The translations under genes were made by a program, and so were the position numbers. This document shows positions 54,700 through 63,364 of a DNA stretch of 64,000 nt, in pieces. The stretch comes from Thermomonas beijingensis (GTDB taxonomy: Bacteria; Pseudomonadota; Gammaproteobacteria; Xanthomonadales; Xanthomonadaceae): NCBI RefSeq assembly GCF_020034655.1, contig NZ_JAIQDJ010000006.1, positions 1 to 64,000 of the forward strand, read 5' to 3'. Numbering within the stretch: position 1 is the first letter of the stretch; each line of letters opens with the position of its first letter. The notes under the pieces were generated by a model. That model worked only from the letters and a program-made list of their open reading frames with translations. It searched no databases and was not told the DNA's origin.

Positions 54700-55182
54700 A
54701 TGAATAAAATTCGACCCATTGGCATCGTCTTGGATGAGCGTGACCGTGCCATCCTGCGGTTGCTGCAAGACGACGGCCGGCTGAGCAATCTGGAGCTGGC
54801 CCAACGCATCAATCTGTCGCCCTCGGCCTGCCTGCGCCGGGTCAAGTTGCTGGAAGACTCGGGGCTGGTGGCGCGCTATGTGATGTTGCTGGACGAAGAT
54901 CAGGCCGGCTTGCCCGGCACCGCCTTCGTCCTGGTGACGCTGGACCAGCAGGGGCGCGGCGCGCTGGATGCATTCGAAAGCGCCATCCACGACCATCCGG
55001 AAGTGACCGAATGCTGCCTGCTGGCCGGCACTGCCGACTACATGGTGCGGGTGGTGTATGCCGATGCCGCCGACTTCGAACGCATCCATACCGATGTGTT
55101 GACCCAGTTGCCCGGCGTCACCCGTGTGCAGACCACGCTGGCGCTGCGCACGGTCAAGCGCACCACCGCACTGCCGGTGTAA
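54700..55182 (+). CDS. Lrp/AsnC-family transcriptional regulator (probable ald regulator)
   Basis: A 160-aa regulator. The helix-turn-helix is at the N terminus (DRAILRLLQDDGRLSNLELAQRINLSPSACLRRVKLLEDSGLV); the RAM domain (about 75-150) has HPEVTECCLLAGTADYMVRVVY, the ligand-binding and oligomer face. It is divergent from ald, the classic place for the alanine-dehydrogenase regulator (AldR). The gene name is inferred from context. Confidence 0.92.
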   Translation: MNKIRPIGIVLDERDRAILRLLQDDGRLSNLELAQRINLSPSACLRRVKLLEDSGLVARYVMLLDEDQAGLPGTAFVLVTLDQQGRGALDAFESAIHDHPEVTECCLLAGTADYMVRVVYADAADFERIHTDVLTQLPGVTRVQTTLALRTVKRTTALPV

Positions 55183-55196
55183 ATACGCAGGCTGAT

Positions 55197-55202
55197 TACA
55201 CT
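55197..55202 (+). promoter_or_regulatory. -10-like TACACT six bases before the HAD phosphatase start
   Basis: TACACT ends 6 nt before the ATG at 55209, predicting a leaderless transcript and favouring that start over ATG at 55203. Confidence 0.4.
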
Positions 55203-55208
55203 ATGCAG

Positions 55209-55967
55209 ATGAAGAGCACACACGGCGGTATCGCGCTGGTCGGTTTCGATGCCGACGACACCCTTTGGCGCAGCCAGGATTATTTTGACGAAGCGCAGCA
55301 GCGGTTTGAAAGCATCGTTGCCGCTTACGTCGATCTGGCCGATGTGGGCCAGCGTCTATACCAATACGAATCACGCAACATCGCGTTCTTCGGCTATGGC
55401 GTGAAAGGCATGGCGCTGTCGATGATCGAAGCCGCCATCGACATCACCGGGGCCCGTATTCACGCCGCTGATATTGGCCGCATCATCCACTTGGCCAAAG
55501 AACTGCTGCAACATCCGGTGGAGTTGCTGCCCGGCGTGCGCGATGCGGTGGCGGCGGTGGCCACGCAGCACCCGGTGGTCTTGATCACCAAGGGTGATTT
55601 ATTCCATCAGGAAGCCAAAGTACGCGATAGCGGGCTGTCGGATTTGTTCCGTCGCATCGAGGTGGTCAGCGAAAAAGACCCGGCAACTTATGCACGCTTG
55701 CTTGCGGAGTTTGGTATTGATGCAGCGCAATTTTTGATGGTGGGAAATTCGCTGCGTTCGGATATCGCGCCGGTGTTGGAACTTGGTGGCTGGGGCGTGC
55801 ATGTGCCGTATCACACCACCTGGGCGCACGAAGCCGAGGCCACGCTGACGCATGGTCAAGGACGCATGCGCACGTTGGCTTCACTGTCCGATTTGCCCCC
55901 CACCTTGCACGAGCTGGAGATCCAGTCGCGCTTGCAACTTGCACCCCAAGGAGAATGGATCGCATGA
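55209..55967 (+). CDS. HAD-superfamily hydrolase
   Basis: A 252-aa phosphatase-type protein. HAD motif I is VGFDADDTLWRSQDYF (two catalytic Asp), motif II is VVLITKGD, motif III Lys is in SEKDPATY, and motif IV is FLMVGNSLRSDIAPVLELGGWGVHVPY. A helical cap lies between motifs I and II. Substrate unknown. Its stop overlaps the start of the SDR gene (ATGA), so the two are coupled. Confidence 0.9.
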   Translation: MKSTHGGIALVGFDADDTLWRSQDYFDEAQQRFESIVAAYVDLADVGQRLYQYESRNIAFFGYGVKGMALSMIEAAIDITGARIHAADIGRIIHLAKELLQHPVELLPGVRDAVAAVATQHPVVLITKGDLFHQEAKVRDSGLSDLFRRIEVVSEKDPATYARLLAEFGIDAAQFLMVGNSLRSDIAPVLELGGWGVHVPYHTTWAHEAEATLTHGQGRMRTLASLSDLPPTLHELEIQSRLQLAPQGEWIA

Positions 55968-56848
55968 CCTCACCCATCAACCTCAGTGGCCGCGTGGCCA
56001 TCGTCACCGGCGCCGGCGGCGGCTTGGGCCGCGCGCATGCGCTGCTGTTGGCCAGCCGTGGGGCGCAGGTCATCGTCAATGATTTGGGCGATGCTGCCGA
56101 TGCGGTGGTGGCTGAAATCACGCTGGCCGGCGGCAAGGCGCGGGCGGCGACATGTTCGGTGGCCGATGCCGATGCGGTGCAAGCGATGGTCGATGCGGCG
56201 CTAGCCGAGTTTGGTCGTATCGATATTCTGGTCAACAACGCCGGCATCCTGCGCGACAAAAGTTTCGCCAAGATGGACTTGGCCGACTTTCAGTTGGTGC
56301 TCAACGTGCATTTGATGGGGGCGGCCAACTGCACCCGCGCGGTGTGGAATACGATGCGCGAGCAACAGTACGGCCGCATTGTGATGACCACCTCGTGCAG
56401 CGGATTATTCGGCAATTTTGGCCAGGCCAATTACGCAGCCGCGAAGATGGGTTTGGTGGGCTTGATGCAGACCTTGGGCATCGAAGGCGCCAAGCACGAC
56501 ATCCGAGTCAACTGTCTGGCCCCCACCGGTGCTACACGGATGATGGAAGGCATCTTGCCGCCAGAACAATTATCCAAATTCAAACCCGAGTTGGTCAGTC
56601 CTGCGGTGCTGGCGCTCGTCAGCGAGCAAGCCCCCAATCGTGCCATCCTCAGCGCCGGCGCGGGCAGCTTCGAGCTGGTGCAGCTGACGATGACGCAAGG
56701 CATTGCATTGGGCGAATCTGCCACTGCCGAAGATATCTTGCAGCAGTGGAATGCGTTGAGCAGCCGCGATCAGGATTTCGCCCCCACCCAGGGGTTTGAC
56801 CAGGCGCGGCATGAGTTGCACAAGGGTGGGTTTCATTTCGAGGCGTGA
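55964..56848 (+). CDS. Short-chain dehydrogenase/reductase (SDR)
   Basis: A 294-aa classical SDR. Cofactor motif is VAIVTGAGGGLGRAHALLLA, followed by NNAG, and the catalytic pair is Tyr and Lys in GQANYAAAKMGLVGL with Ser in TTSCSGLFG. The C-terminal extension after residue 245 has no domain I can name; the sequence resembles the hydroxyacyl-CoA/hydroxysteroid dehydrogenase type 4 group. The ATG at 55964 is preferred because AAGGAG is 10 bases upstream. Confidence 0.88.
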   Translation: MTSPINLSGRVAIVTGAGGGLGRAHALLLASRGAQVIVNDLGDAADAVVAEITLAGGKARAATCSVADADAVQAMVDAALAEFGRIDILVNNAGILRDKSFAKMDLADFQLVLNVHLMGAANCTRAVWNTMREQQYGRIVMTTSCSGLFGNFGQANYAAAKMGLVGLMQTLGIEGAKHDIRVNCLAPTGATRMMEGILPPEQLSKFKPELVSPAVLALVSEQAPNRAILSAGAGSFELVQLTMTQGIALGESATAEDILQQWNALSSRDQDFAPTQGFDQARHELHKGGFHFEA

Positions 56849-56877
56849 CACTCTGGCGTTTTGCCTGAGCCATGGGG

Positions 56878-56978
56878 AGCCGTAGCGGGCTGTCTTCTGA
56901 AGCGAGATAAAGAAGGAGGCAGTGGCGACAAGGCCACTGTCGGGTGACATTCGCGAAGGGAGATCGCCCGCTGCGGCT
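56878..56978. repeat. Structured inverted-repeat element, about 100 bp
   Basis: Outer arms AGCCGTAGCGGGC (56878-56890) and GCCCGCTGCGGCT (56966-56978) pair over 13 bp with one mismatch. Inside, CAGTGG and CCACTG around 56920-56938 form a second hairpin. It lies between the ends of the converging SDR and prpF genes, which are 141 bases apart, and has no ORF. It may be a bidirectional terminator, a dispersed palindromic repeat or a small structured RNA. Confidence 0.6.
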
Positions 56979-56989
56979 AGCGCGATAGT

Positions 56990-58186
56990 TCAGCCTTGCG
57001 GCACTCGCACCCAGCCTTCCATCAATACCCGTGCGGAGCGCGACATCACGGCGCGTGTCACCTGCCATACGCCATCCACCTGCGCGACCGACGCGCCCAC
57101 GCGCAACGTGCCGGACGGATGGCCAAAGCGCACCGCGTCGCGTACGCCGCCACCGGCGGCCAGGTTCACCAGCGTGCCCGGCACCGCGGCGGCGGTGGCA
57201 ATGGCGACCGAGGCGGTGCCCATCATCGCGTGGTGCAATTTGCCCATCGACAGCGCGCGTACATTGAGGTCGATGGCGTCGGCGGCGATGGGTTTGCCGC
57301 TGGAGGAAACATAGGCCTTCGGTGGCGCGACCAAGGCCACTTTCGGCGTGTGCTGGCGCGTTGCCGCTTCCTCCGGCGTGTTGATCAGGCGCATGCGCAG
57401 CGCTCCGGCGATGCGGATCGCTTCCAGTTTTGCCAATGCGGCCTTGTCGTCATTGATTGTCGGCTGCAACTCGGTACCGTCATAGCCAAGGTCTTCGGCA
57501 TTGACGAACACGCTGGGAATGCCGGCGGTGATCAGGGTGGCCTTGAATGTGCCGACACCCGGCACGTCGAGTTCATCGACCAAGTTGCCGGTAGGAAACA
57601 TCGAGCCGCCATCGCCGTCATCGTCGGAGGGATCCAGAAATTCCAGCACGATTTCAGCAGCCGGGAAGGTCACGCCATCCACCTCGAAATCCCCGGTTTC
57701 CTGCACCTGCCCATTCGTTACCGGGACATGCGCAAGAATGGTTTTGCCGATATTGGCCTGCCAGATGCGCACCGTGACCGTGCCGTCCTGCGGGATGCGC
57801 TCGCCGGGAATGAAGCCGTTGGCGATCGCGAACGGGCCGACCGCGGTGGACAGGTTGCCGCAGTTGCCTGACCAGTCCACGAATGCGGTGTCGATGCTGA
57901 CCTGCCCGTAGAGATAATCGACGTCGTGATCCGGTACCGACGCCGGCGCGATGATCACGCATTTGGATGTGCTGGAAGTTGCGCCGCCCATGCCATCGGT
58001 GTGCTTGCCATACGGGTCGGGCGAGCCGATCACCCGCAGCAGCAGCGCATCGCGCGCCGGGCCGGGCACCTGCGCGGCTTCCGGCAGGTCGTCGCGCCTG
58101 AAGAACACGCCCTTGGACGTGCCGCCGCGCATGTAGGTGGCGGGGAGTTTCAGCTGTGGAGCGTGGTGTTTGGTTTGCTCAGGCAT
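56990..58186 (-). CDS. prpF: 2-methylaconitate cis-trans isomerase PrpF
   Basis: A 398-aa isomerase of the diaminopimelate-epimerase fold. Motifs are PATYMRGGTSKGVFFRRDDLP at the N terminus, SGNCGNLSTAVGPFAI and GHPSGTLRV. It turns the trans-type 2-methylaconitate made by AcnD into the cis form usable in the methylcitrate cycle. GGGGA precedes the ATG at 58186, 40 bases after acnD on the same strand, so they form the usual acnD-prpF unit. Confidence 0.95.
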   Translation of the reverse strand: MPEQTKHHAPQLKLPATYMRGGTSKGVFFRRDDLPEAAQVPGPARDALLLRVIGSPDPYGKHTDGMGGATSSTSKCVIIAPASVPDHDVDYLYGQVSIDTAFVDWSGNCGNLSTAVGPFAIANGFIPGERIPQDGTVTVRIWQANIGKTILAHVPVTNGQVQETGDFEVDGVTFPAAEIVLEFLDPSDDDGDGGSMFPTGNLVDELDVPGVGTFKATLITAGIPSVFVNAEDLGYDGTELQPTINDDKAALAKLEAIRIAGALRMRLINTPEEAATRQHTPKVALVAPPKAYVSSSGKPIAADAIDLNVRALSMGKLHHAMMGTASVAIATAAAVPGTLVNLAAGGGVRDAVRFGHPSGTLRVGASVAQVDGVWQVTRAVMSRSARVLMEGWVRVPQG

Positions 58187-58226
58187 TGCAAATTCCCCTG
58201 CAGAAGGTAGCGCAGCGACGTGGTCG

Positions 58227-60848
58227 TCAGTCACGATCTCGCGCTGCCGTGTTCGCCGCCAAAAACTCTTGCGAGAACCTTGGCAGAATCCCGCCGGCGA
58301 CATAGGTGGCCACGTCGTCATCGGAGTCCAAACGGCAGGTCACCGGCACTTCGACCTGCTCGCCATTGCGGCGTTCGATCACCAGCGTCAAGGTGCCGCC
58401 CGGCGTTGGGGTGCCGCGCACGCTGAAGGTTTCGCTGCCGTCGATGGCCAAGGTCTTGCGGGTGTCGCCGGGCTGGAATTGCAGCGGCAGTACGCCCATG
58501 CCGACCAGGTTTTGCCGATGGATGCGTTCGAAGCCTTCGGCCACGATGGCCTCCACGCCGGCCAGGCGCACGCCCTTGGCGGCCCAGTCGCGTGAGCTGC
58601 CTTGGCCATAGTCGGCGCCGGCGATGATGACCAGCGGTTGCTTGCGCTGCATGTAAGTTTCAATCGCTTCCCACATACGCATGACTTGGCCGTCCGGCTC
58701 CACGCGCGCCAGCGAACCTTGCTTCACTGCGCCATCGACGATCGCCATTTCGTTGATGAGTTTCGGGTTGGCGAAGGTCGCACGTTGCGCAGTGAGGTGG
58801 TCGCCGCGATGGGTGGCGTAGGAATTGAAGTCTTCTTCCGGCAGGCCCATCTTGGCCAAATATTCGCCAGCGGCGCTGTTGCGCAAAATCGCATTGCTGG
58901 GCGATAGATGATCGGTGGTGATGTTGTCGCCCAGTACCGCCAGTGCGCGCATCTGCGTCAGCGTGCGCTCGCCCGCCAGTGCACCCTCCCAATACGGCGG
59001 GTTGCGGATGTAGGTGCTCATCGGCCGCCAGGCGTACAGCGGCTTGGCTTGGGTCTTGGCGCGGGCGGCAAACATCGGTTCATAGATGCGGCGGAACTGT
59101 TCTGGCTTGACGCTGGCCTTCACCATCGTGTCGATTTCGGCATCGGTCGGCCAGATGTCTTTCAGGCGCACCGGCTGGCCAGCGTGGTCGATACCCAGTA
59201 CGTCTTTTTCGATATCAAAGCGCACCGTGCCGGCGATGGCGTAGGCAATCACCAGCGGCGGCGAGGCGAGGAAGGCCTGCTTGGCATACGGATGGATGCG
59301 GCCATCGAAATTCCGGTTGCCGCTCAATACCGCTGTCACATACAAATCGCGCTCGATCACTTCTTTCTGGATCACTGGATCCAGTGCGCCGCTCATGCCG
59401 TTGCAGGTGGTGCAGGCAAAGCCGACGATGCCGAAACCCAGCTGTTCCAGCTCGCCCAGCAGCTTGGCTTCTTCCAGATACAACTGCACCGCTTTCGAGC
59501 CGGGTGCCAGCGAGGTCTTCACCCACGGTTTGCGGGTCAGCCCACGCGCATTGGCATTGCGCGCCAACAGGCCGGCGGCAATCACGTTGCGCGGGTTGCT
59601 GGTATTGGTGCAACTGGTAATCGCGGCGATGATCACCGCGCCATCGGGGATCAAGCCTTGTGCTTCATCACTCCGCGCGGCGTCGAGTTTGGCGGTGTCG
59701 GCAATCCCGCGTTCGTGCAATGCGCTGACCGGCAAGCGCCGATGCGGGTTGGACGGCCCGGCCAGATTGCGCACGACCGTCGACAGGTCGAAATGCAGGG
59801 TGCGCTCGAATTGCGCATCACGCAGATCCTCGGCCCAGAAGCCGCAATGTTTGGCATAGGTTTCAACCAAGGCCACCTGCGCATCCTCGCGTCCGGTCAA
59901 ACGCAGGTAATCCAGGGTGTTGTCATCAATCGCGAACATCGCCGCGGTCGCGCCGTATTCGGGCGCCATGTTGGAAATGGTGGCGCGGTCGCCAATGGTC
60001 AGCGCGGCGGCACCCTCGCCACGGAATTCCAGATACGCGCCGACCACTTTGGCGGCACGCAAGAATTCGGTCAACGCCAATACCACGTCGGTGGCAGTGA
60101 TGCCAGGTGCAGGCTTGCCGGCCAGCTCCACCGCGATGATGTCGGGCAGGCGCATCCACGACGGGTTGCCCAGCATCACGCTTTCGGCTTCCAGCCCGCC
60201 CACACCCACCGCGATCACGCCCAGCGCATCCACATGCGGGGTGTGCGAATCGGTGCCCACGCAGGTGTCCGGAAATGCCACGCCGTCCTTGGTGCAAATC
60301 ACCGGCGACATTTTTTCCAGATTGATCTGATGCATGATCCCGTTGCCGGCCGGGATCACATCCACATTGTCGAACGCCAGCCGCGTCCATTCGATGAAAT
60401 CGAAACGATCCGCGTTGCGGCGGTCTTCGATCACGCGATTCTTCGCAAACGCATCCTTGTCGAAGCCGGGTGCTTCCACCGCCAGCGAGTGATCCACGAT
60501 CAGCTGCACCGGCACCACCGGGTTCACTTGCGCCGGGTCACCGCCTTGCGCGGCGATGGCTTCACGCAGGCCCGCCAAATCCACCAACGCGGTTTGGCCG
60601 AGGATGTCGTGACACACCACCCGCGCCGGAAACCACGGGAAATCCAGATCGCGACGGCGCTCGATCAACTGGCCAAGAAAGGCATCGATGTGCGCAGGCG
60701 CAGCGCAGCGCACGATGTTTTCCGCATGCACCCGCGCCGTGTACGGCAGGCCGGCCCACGCGCCTGGGGTGAGCGCTTCCACCGCCGCGCGGGCGTCGAA
60801 GTAATCCAGTGACGTGGCAGGCAAGGGTGTGCGGAAGGCTGTGTTCAT
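58227..60848 (-). CDS. acnD: Fe/S-dependent 2-methylisocitrate dehydratase AcnD
   Basis: An 873-aa aconitase-family enzyme of propionate catabolism. It opens FRTPLPATSLDYFDARAAVEAL. The 4Fe-4S cysteines are in ITSCTNTSNPRNVIAAG and ACTTCNGMSGALDPVI. VVCHDILGQTALVDLAGLREAI is typical of AcnD/AcnA, and the swivel domain at the C terminus has GADYGQGSSRDWAAKG. Adjacency to prpF identifies it as AcnD rather than AcnA. prpB and prpC are not in the window. Confidence 0.95.
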   Translation of the reverse strand: MNTAFRTPLPATSLDYFDARAAVEALTPGAWAGLPYTARVHAENIVRCAAPAHIDAFLGQLIERRRDLDFPWFPARVVCHDILGQTALVDLAGLREAIAAQGGDPAQVNPVVPVQLIVDHSLAVEAPGFDKDAFAKNRVIEDRRNADRFDFIEWTRLAFDNVDVIPAGNGIMHQINLEKMSPVICTKDGVAFPDTCVGTDSHTPHVDALGVIAVGVGGLEAESVMLGNPSWMRLPDIIAVELAGKPAPGITATDVVLALTEFLRAAKVVGAYLEFRGEGAAALTIGDRATISNMAPEYGATAAMFAIDDNTLDYLRLTGREDAQVALVETYAKHCGFWAEDLRDAQFERTLHFDLSTVVRNLAGPSNPHRRLPVSALHERGIADTAKLDAARSDEAQGLIPDGAVIIAAITSCTNTSNPRNVIAAGLLARNANARGLTRKPWVKTSLAPGSKAVQLYLEEAKLLGELEQLGFGIVGFACTTCNGMSGALDPVIQKEVIERDLYVTAVLSGNRNFDGRIHPYAKQAFLASPPLVIAYAIAGTVRFDIEKDVLGIDHAGQPVRLKDIWPTDAEIDTMVKASVKPEQFRRIYEPMFAARAKTQAKPLYAWRPMSTYIRNPPYWEGALAGERTLTQMRALAVLGDNITTDHLSPSNAILRNSAAGEYLAKMGLPEEDFNSYATHRGDHLTAQRATFANPKLINEMAIVDGAVKQGSLARVEPDGQVMRMWEAIETYMQRKQPLVIIAGADYGQGSSRDWAAKGVRLAGVEAIVAEGFERIHRQNLVGMGVLPLQFQPGDTRKTLAIDGSETFSVRGTPTPGGTLTLVIERRNGEQVEVPVTCRLDSDDDVATYVAGGILPRFSQEFLAANTAARDRD

Positions 60849-60914
60849 GGCATGTGGCAGCGGCGTGGGGAATGCCTATTGTCGCGCAATGGGAAGCCGG
60901 TCGCGTTCGCCCCG

Positions 60915-60920
60915 TACAAT
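60915..60920 (+). promoter_or_regulatory. -10-like TACAAT eight bases before the dusA start
   Basis: TACAAT ends 8 nt before the ATG at 60929, so transcription would start within one or two bases of the start codon. Confidence 0.4.
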
Positions 60921-60928
60921 GCGCGGCG

Positions 60929-61927
60929 ATGATTGCATCCCCCGCCATCCCCACCGAGCAATTGCGCCTCTCCGTCGCCCCGATGATGGACTGGACGGAT
61001 AGCCATTGCCGGGTATTCCATCGGCTGCTGGCGCCGCATGCGCGGCTGTATAGCGAAATGGTACATGCCAATGCGGTGGTGTTGGGGGACCGGGCGCGGT
61101 TGCTGGCGATGGATCCGGGTGAGCACCCGGTGGCCTTGCAGCTGGGGGGCAGTGAACCGGCGTTGCTGGCGCAGGCTGCACGCATCGGGGCCGAGTGGGG
61201 CTATGACGAAATCAACCTCAACTGCGGCTGCCCGTCCGACCGCGTGCAGGCAGGGCGCTTTGGTGCGTGTCTGATGCGCGAGCCGCAGCGGGTGGCCGAC
61301 AGTGTGGCGGCGATGATTGCGGCGTGCAGTGTTCCGGTGACGGTGAAGTGCCGGCTGGGTGTGGATGATGATCACGAGTGGCAACACTTCGTGGGTTTCA
61401 TCGACACCATTGTCGGTGCCGGTTGCCAAACCTTCGTGGTGCATGCGCGCAATGCTTGGTTGAAAGGGCTCTCGCCGAAAGAAAATCGCGAAGTGCCGCC
61501 GCTGCGTTATGACTGGGCGTACCGGCTCAAGCGCGAGCGCCCGCAGTTGCAAGTGATCGTCAATGGTGGCATTGCCGATGCCGAAGAGGCCAGCGCGCAT
61601 CTGGCGCATGTCGAAGGTGCGATGCTGGGCCGTGCCGCGTATCACACGCCGTACTTGTTGCACGCGCTTGATGTGCGTTGGTTTGGCGGCGAACTGCAAT
61701 CGCGTGCCGAGTTGCTGCGCGCTTATCGCCCATATGTAGAGGTGCAGCTGGCGCGCGGGGTGTCCTTGAAACACATTACCCGCCACCTGCTGGGCTTGTT
61801 TGCAGGACAACCTGGTGGGCGTGCGTTCCGTCAGGTGTTGAGTGAAGGCGCGCACAAACCCGGTGCCGATTGGACGCTGGTGGAACACGCATTGGTATTG
61901 ACCGAACGAGAGCCGCATTCCCCATGA
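60929..61927 (+). CDS. dusA: tRNA-dihydrouridine(20/20a) synthase DusA
   Basis: A 332-aa FMN enzyme that reduces uridine in the tRNA D-loop. SVAPMMDWTDSHCRVFHRLL at the N terminus, YDEINLNCGCPSDRVQAGRFGACLM with the catalytic Cys, VTVKCRLGVDD, and FVVHARNAWLKGLSPKENREVPPL (the DusA-specific block) are all visible. Its stop overlaps the next start by four bases (ATGA). Confidence 0.95.
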   Translation: MIASPAIPTEQLRLSVAPMMDWTDSHCRVFHRLLAPHARLYSEMVHANAVVLGDRARLLAMDPGEHPVALQLGGSEPALLAQAARIGAEWGYDEINLNCGCPSDRVQAGRFGACLMREPQRVADSVAAMIAACSVPVTVKCRLGVDDDHEWQHFVGFIDTIVGAGCQTFVVHARNAWLKGLSPKENREVPPLRYDWAYRLKRERPQLQVIVNGGIADAEEASAHLAHVEGAMLGRAAYHTPYLLHALDVRWFGGELQSRAELLRAYRPYVEVQLARGVSLKHITRHLLGLFAGQPGGRAFRQVLSEGAHKPGADWTLVEHALVLTEREPHSP

Positions 61928-62835
61928 TCACCCGCGACTTAGCCGGATTTTTTGAGTTGGCCCACAACACACCCACCGACTTCGGCCCGGCTACTGCGCG
62001 CGCTGCATTTCTGGTGGCACCGGATGGGTTTCGCCTGGCCGAACAATCCGCACAAGACAATGCCTATATGGCTGCGGCCGGCGCGTTCGATGCTGCCCGC
62101 GCATCCATGCAGCACCGCGAGTTGCAGCGCGCCATCGCAACGGCAGTGCCGGCCATTTGTTTTGCCGGCAATCCGCAGACGCCGGATGCGGTCTTTCCCA
62201 ACAACGTATTCGGCACTGCACGGGGACGCTATATCGTCGGTCGCATGCGCCATGAGGTGCGTCAGCGCGAGGCCGCGCGCGCCGACATGCGTGACTTCTT
62301 CCGCGATGTGCTCGGACGGCAGGAGATCGACCTCTCCACCCAGCCGCATGCCTGTGAACTGACCGGTGCGCTGGTGATCGACCGCGTGCGCGGGCTGGGC
62401 TTCTGCGGCCTGTCCGAACGCTGCGATGAGGCCGGCGCGCGGCTGATGCACGAGGCTTTCGGGCTGCGCGCCACCCTGCTGTTTGATCTGGCCGCCGGTG
62501 AATACCACACCAATGTGGTGTTGGCGGTGCTGGCCGGGCGCGCCGTGGTGGTGTGTCCGAACGGGTTTGCCGATGCCGCCGTGGCCGCGGCGATCGCCGC
62601 GCTGTATGCGCCGCATGCGGTGGTCTGTGATGCTGCCGAACACGCCGCCTTCGTTGGCAATTGCATCGCGTTGTCGGGCGAGGGTGTGTGGATGAGCGCG
62701 CAAGCGGCCACCGCACTGACGCCGGCGCATCGGGAGGTGCTGGCGCAGGCGGGCTTGCGGGTGGAGTCGGTGGCGCTGGACGCAATTGAAGCCGCCGGCG
62801 GTTCGCTGCGCTGCTGCATTGGCGAGATTTACTGA
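61924..62835 (+). CDS. Arginine deiminase-fold hydrolase (CtlX-type)
   Basis: A 303-aa member of the amidinotransferase/arginine-deiminase superfamily. The fold's guanidine-binding Asp is in TPDAVFPNNVF, the histidine in AAGEYHTNVVLAVL and the catalytic Cys in GGSLRCCIGEIY near the C terminus. It lacks the actual arginine deiminase signatures, so citrulline or dimethylarginine-type substrates are possible. It is coupled to dusA by a four-base overlap. Confidence 0.88.
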   Translation: MITRDLAGFFELAHNTPTDFGPATARAAFLVAPDGFRLAEQSAQDNAYMAAAGAFDAARASMQHRELQRAIATAVPAICFAGNPQTPDAVFPNNVFGTARGRYIVGRMRHEVRQREAARADMRDFFRDVLGRQEIDLSTQPHACELTGALVIDRVRGLGFCGLSERCDEAGARLMHEAFGLRATLLFDLAAGEYHTNVVLAVLAGRAVVVCPNGFADAAVAAAIAALYAPHAVVCDAAEHAAFVGNCIALSGEGVWMSAQAATALTPAHREVLAQAGLRVESVALDAIEAAGGSLRCCIGEIY

Positions 62836-62860
62836 CCAAGGACGGCGTTTGTGCGCAAAC

Positions 62861-62896
62861 CTGAACGGCGCGCTATCCTGTTCAGGAAACTTCAGG
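62861..62896 (+). promoter_or_regulatory. Repeat-rich regulatory region before the phoP leader gene
   Basis: CTGAAC (62861-62866) and GTTCAG (62880-62885) form a dyad; TTCAGG is repeated directly at 62881-62886 and 62891-62896, one helical turn apart. PhoP-type regulators bind direct hexamer repeats with this kind of spacing, so autoregulation is possible. The hexamer is not the usual PhoP GTTTA box. Confidence 0.4.
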
Positions 62897-62954
62897 GCGG
62901 ATTCACCGCCTGCTTCCAACAATGCCCCTGTCCGAGTTGCTAGGTTGATCTGCC

Positions 62955-63314
62955 ATGTCCCGCTGTGATCGAACATTGCCGAACGTACTTGCCGCTGCGC
63001 TGATGGCGTTGGTGCCAGTGGCCTCTGCATGGGCGCAACAGATGCCACCACCGCGTGACCGCAGTCAAGATCGCAGTAATCAAGATCGCGGCAATCAGGA
63101 CCGCCCGCCGCCGCGTGATGCGATGTCCGATTCGGTACGGCGTGCCGAGCGCAACAGCCGTGGCGAAGTGTTGTCGGCCGAGCGTGTGCAGTACGACGGC
63201 CGCGACATGCACCGCGTCAAAGTGGTGGACGACCAGGGTCGCGTGCGTGTGTTCATGCAAGACCCGGCCCGTCGCAGCGGCAGTGATCAGGCCAAAAGCA
63301 GTAATGATGATTGA
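62955..63314 (+). CDS. Secreted PepSY-like protein upstream of phoP
   Basis: A 119-aa exported protein. The signal peptide LPNVLAAALMALVPVASAWA is followed by a charged low-complexity stretch (PPPRDRSQDRSNQDRGNQDR) and then a short domain with NSRGEVLSAERVQYDGRDMHRVKVVDDQGRVRVFM, which looks like half of a PepSY unit. It lies 50 bases before phoP, so it may be a periplasmic partner of the PhoPQ system. The function is not established. Confidence 0.8.
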   Translation: MSRCDRTLPNVLAAALMALVPVASAWAQQMPPPRDRSQDRSNQDRGNQDRPPPRDAMSDSVRRAERNSRGEVLSAERVQYDGRDMHRVKVVDDQGRVRVFMQDPARRSGSDQAKSSNDD

Positions 63315-63364
63315 CCCGTCGGTGCTTGCGCTGACCCACAGAACGCCATTTACGAGGATTGAGC

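Noticed and set aside
58908..60812. 634-aa plus-strand ORF opposite acnD
   Set aside because: It is antisense to acnD, has low-complexity composition and no domain; acnD explains the DNA fully.
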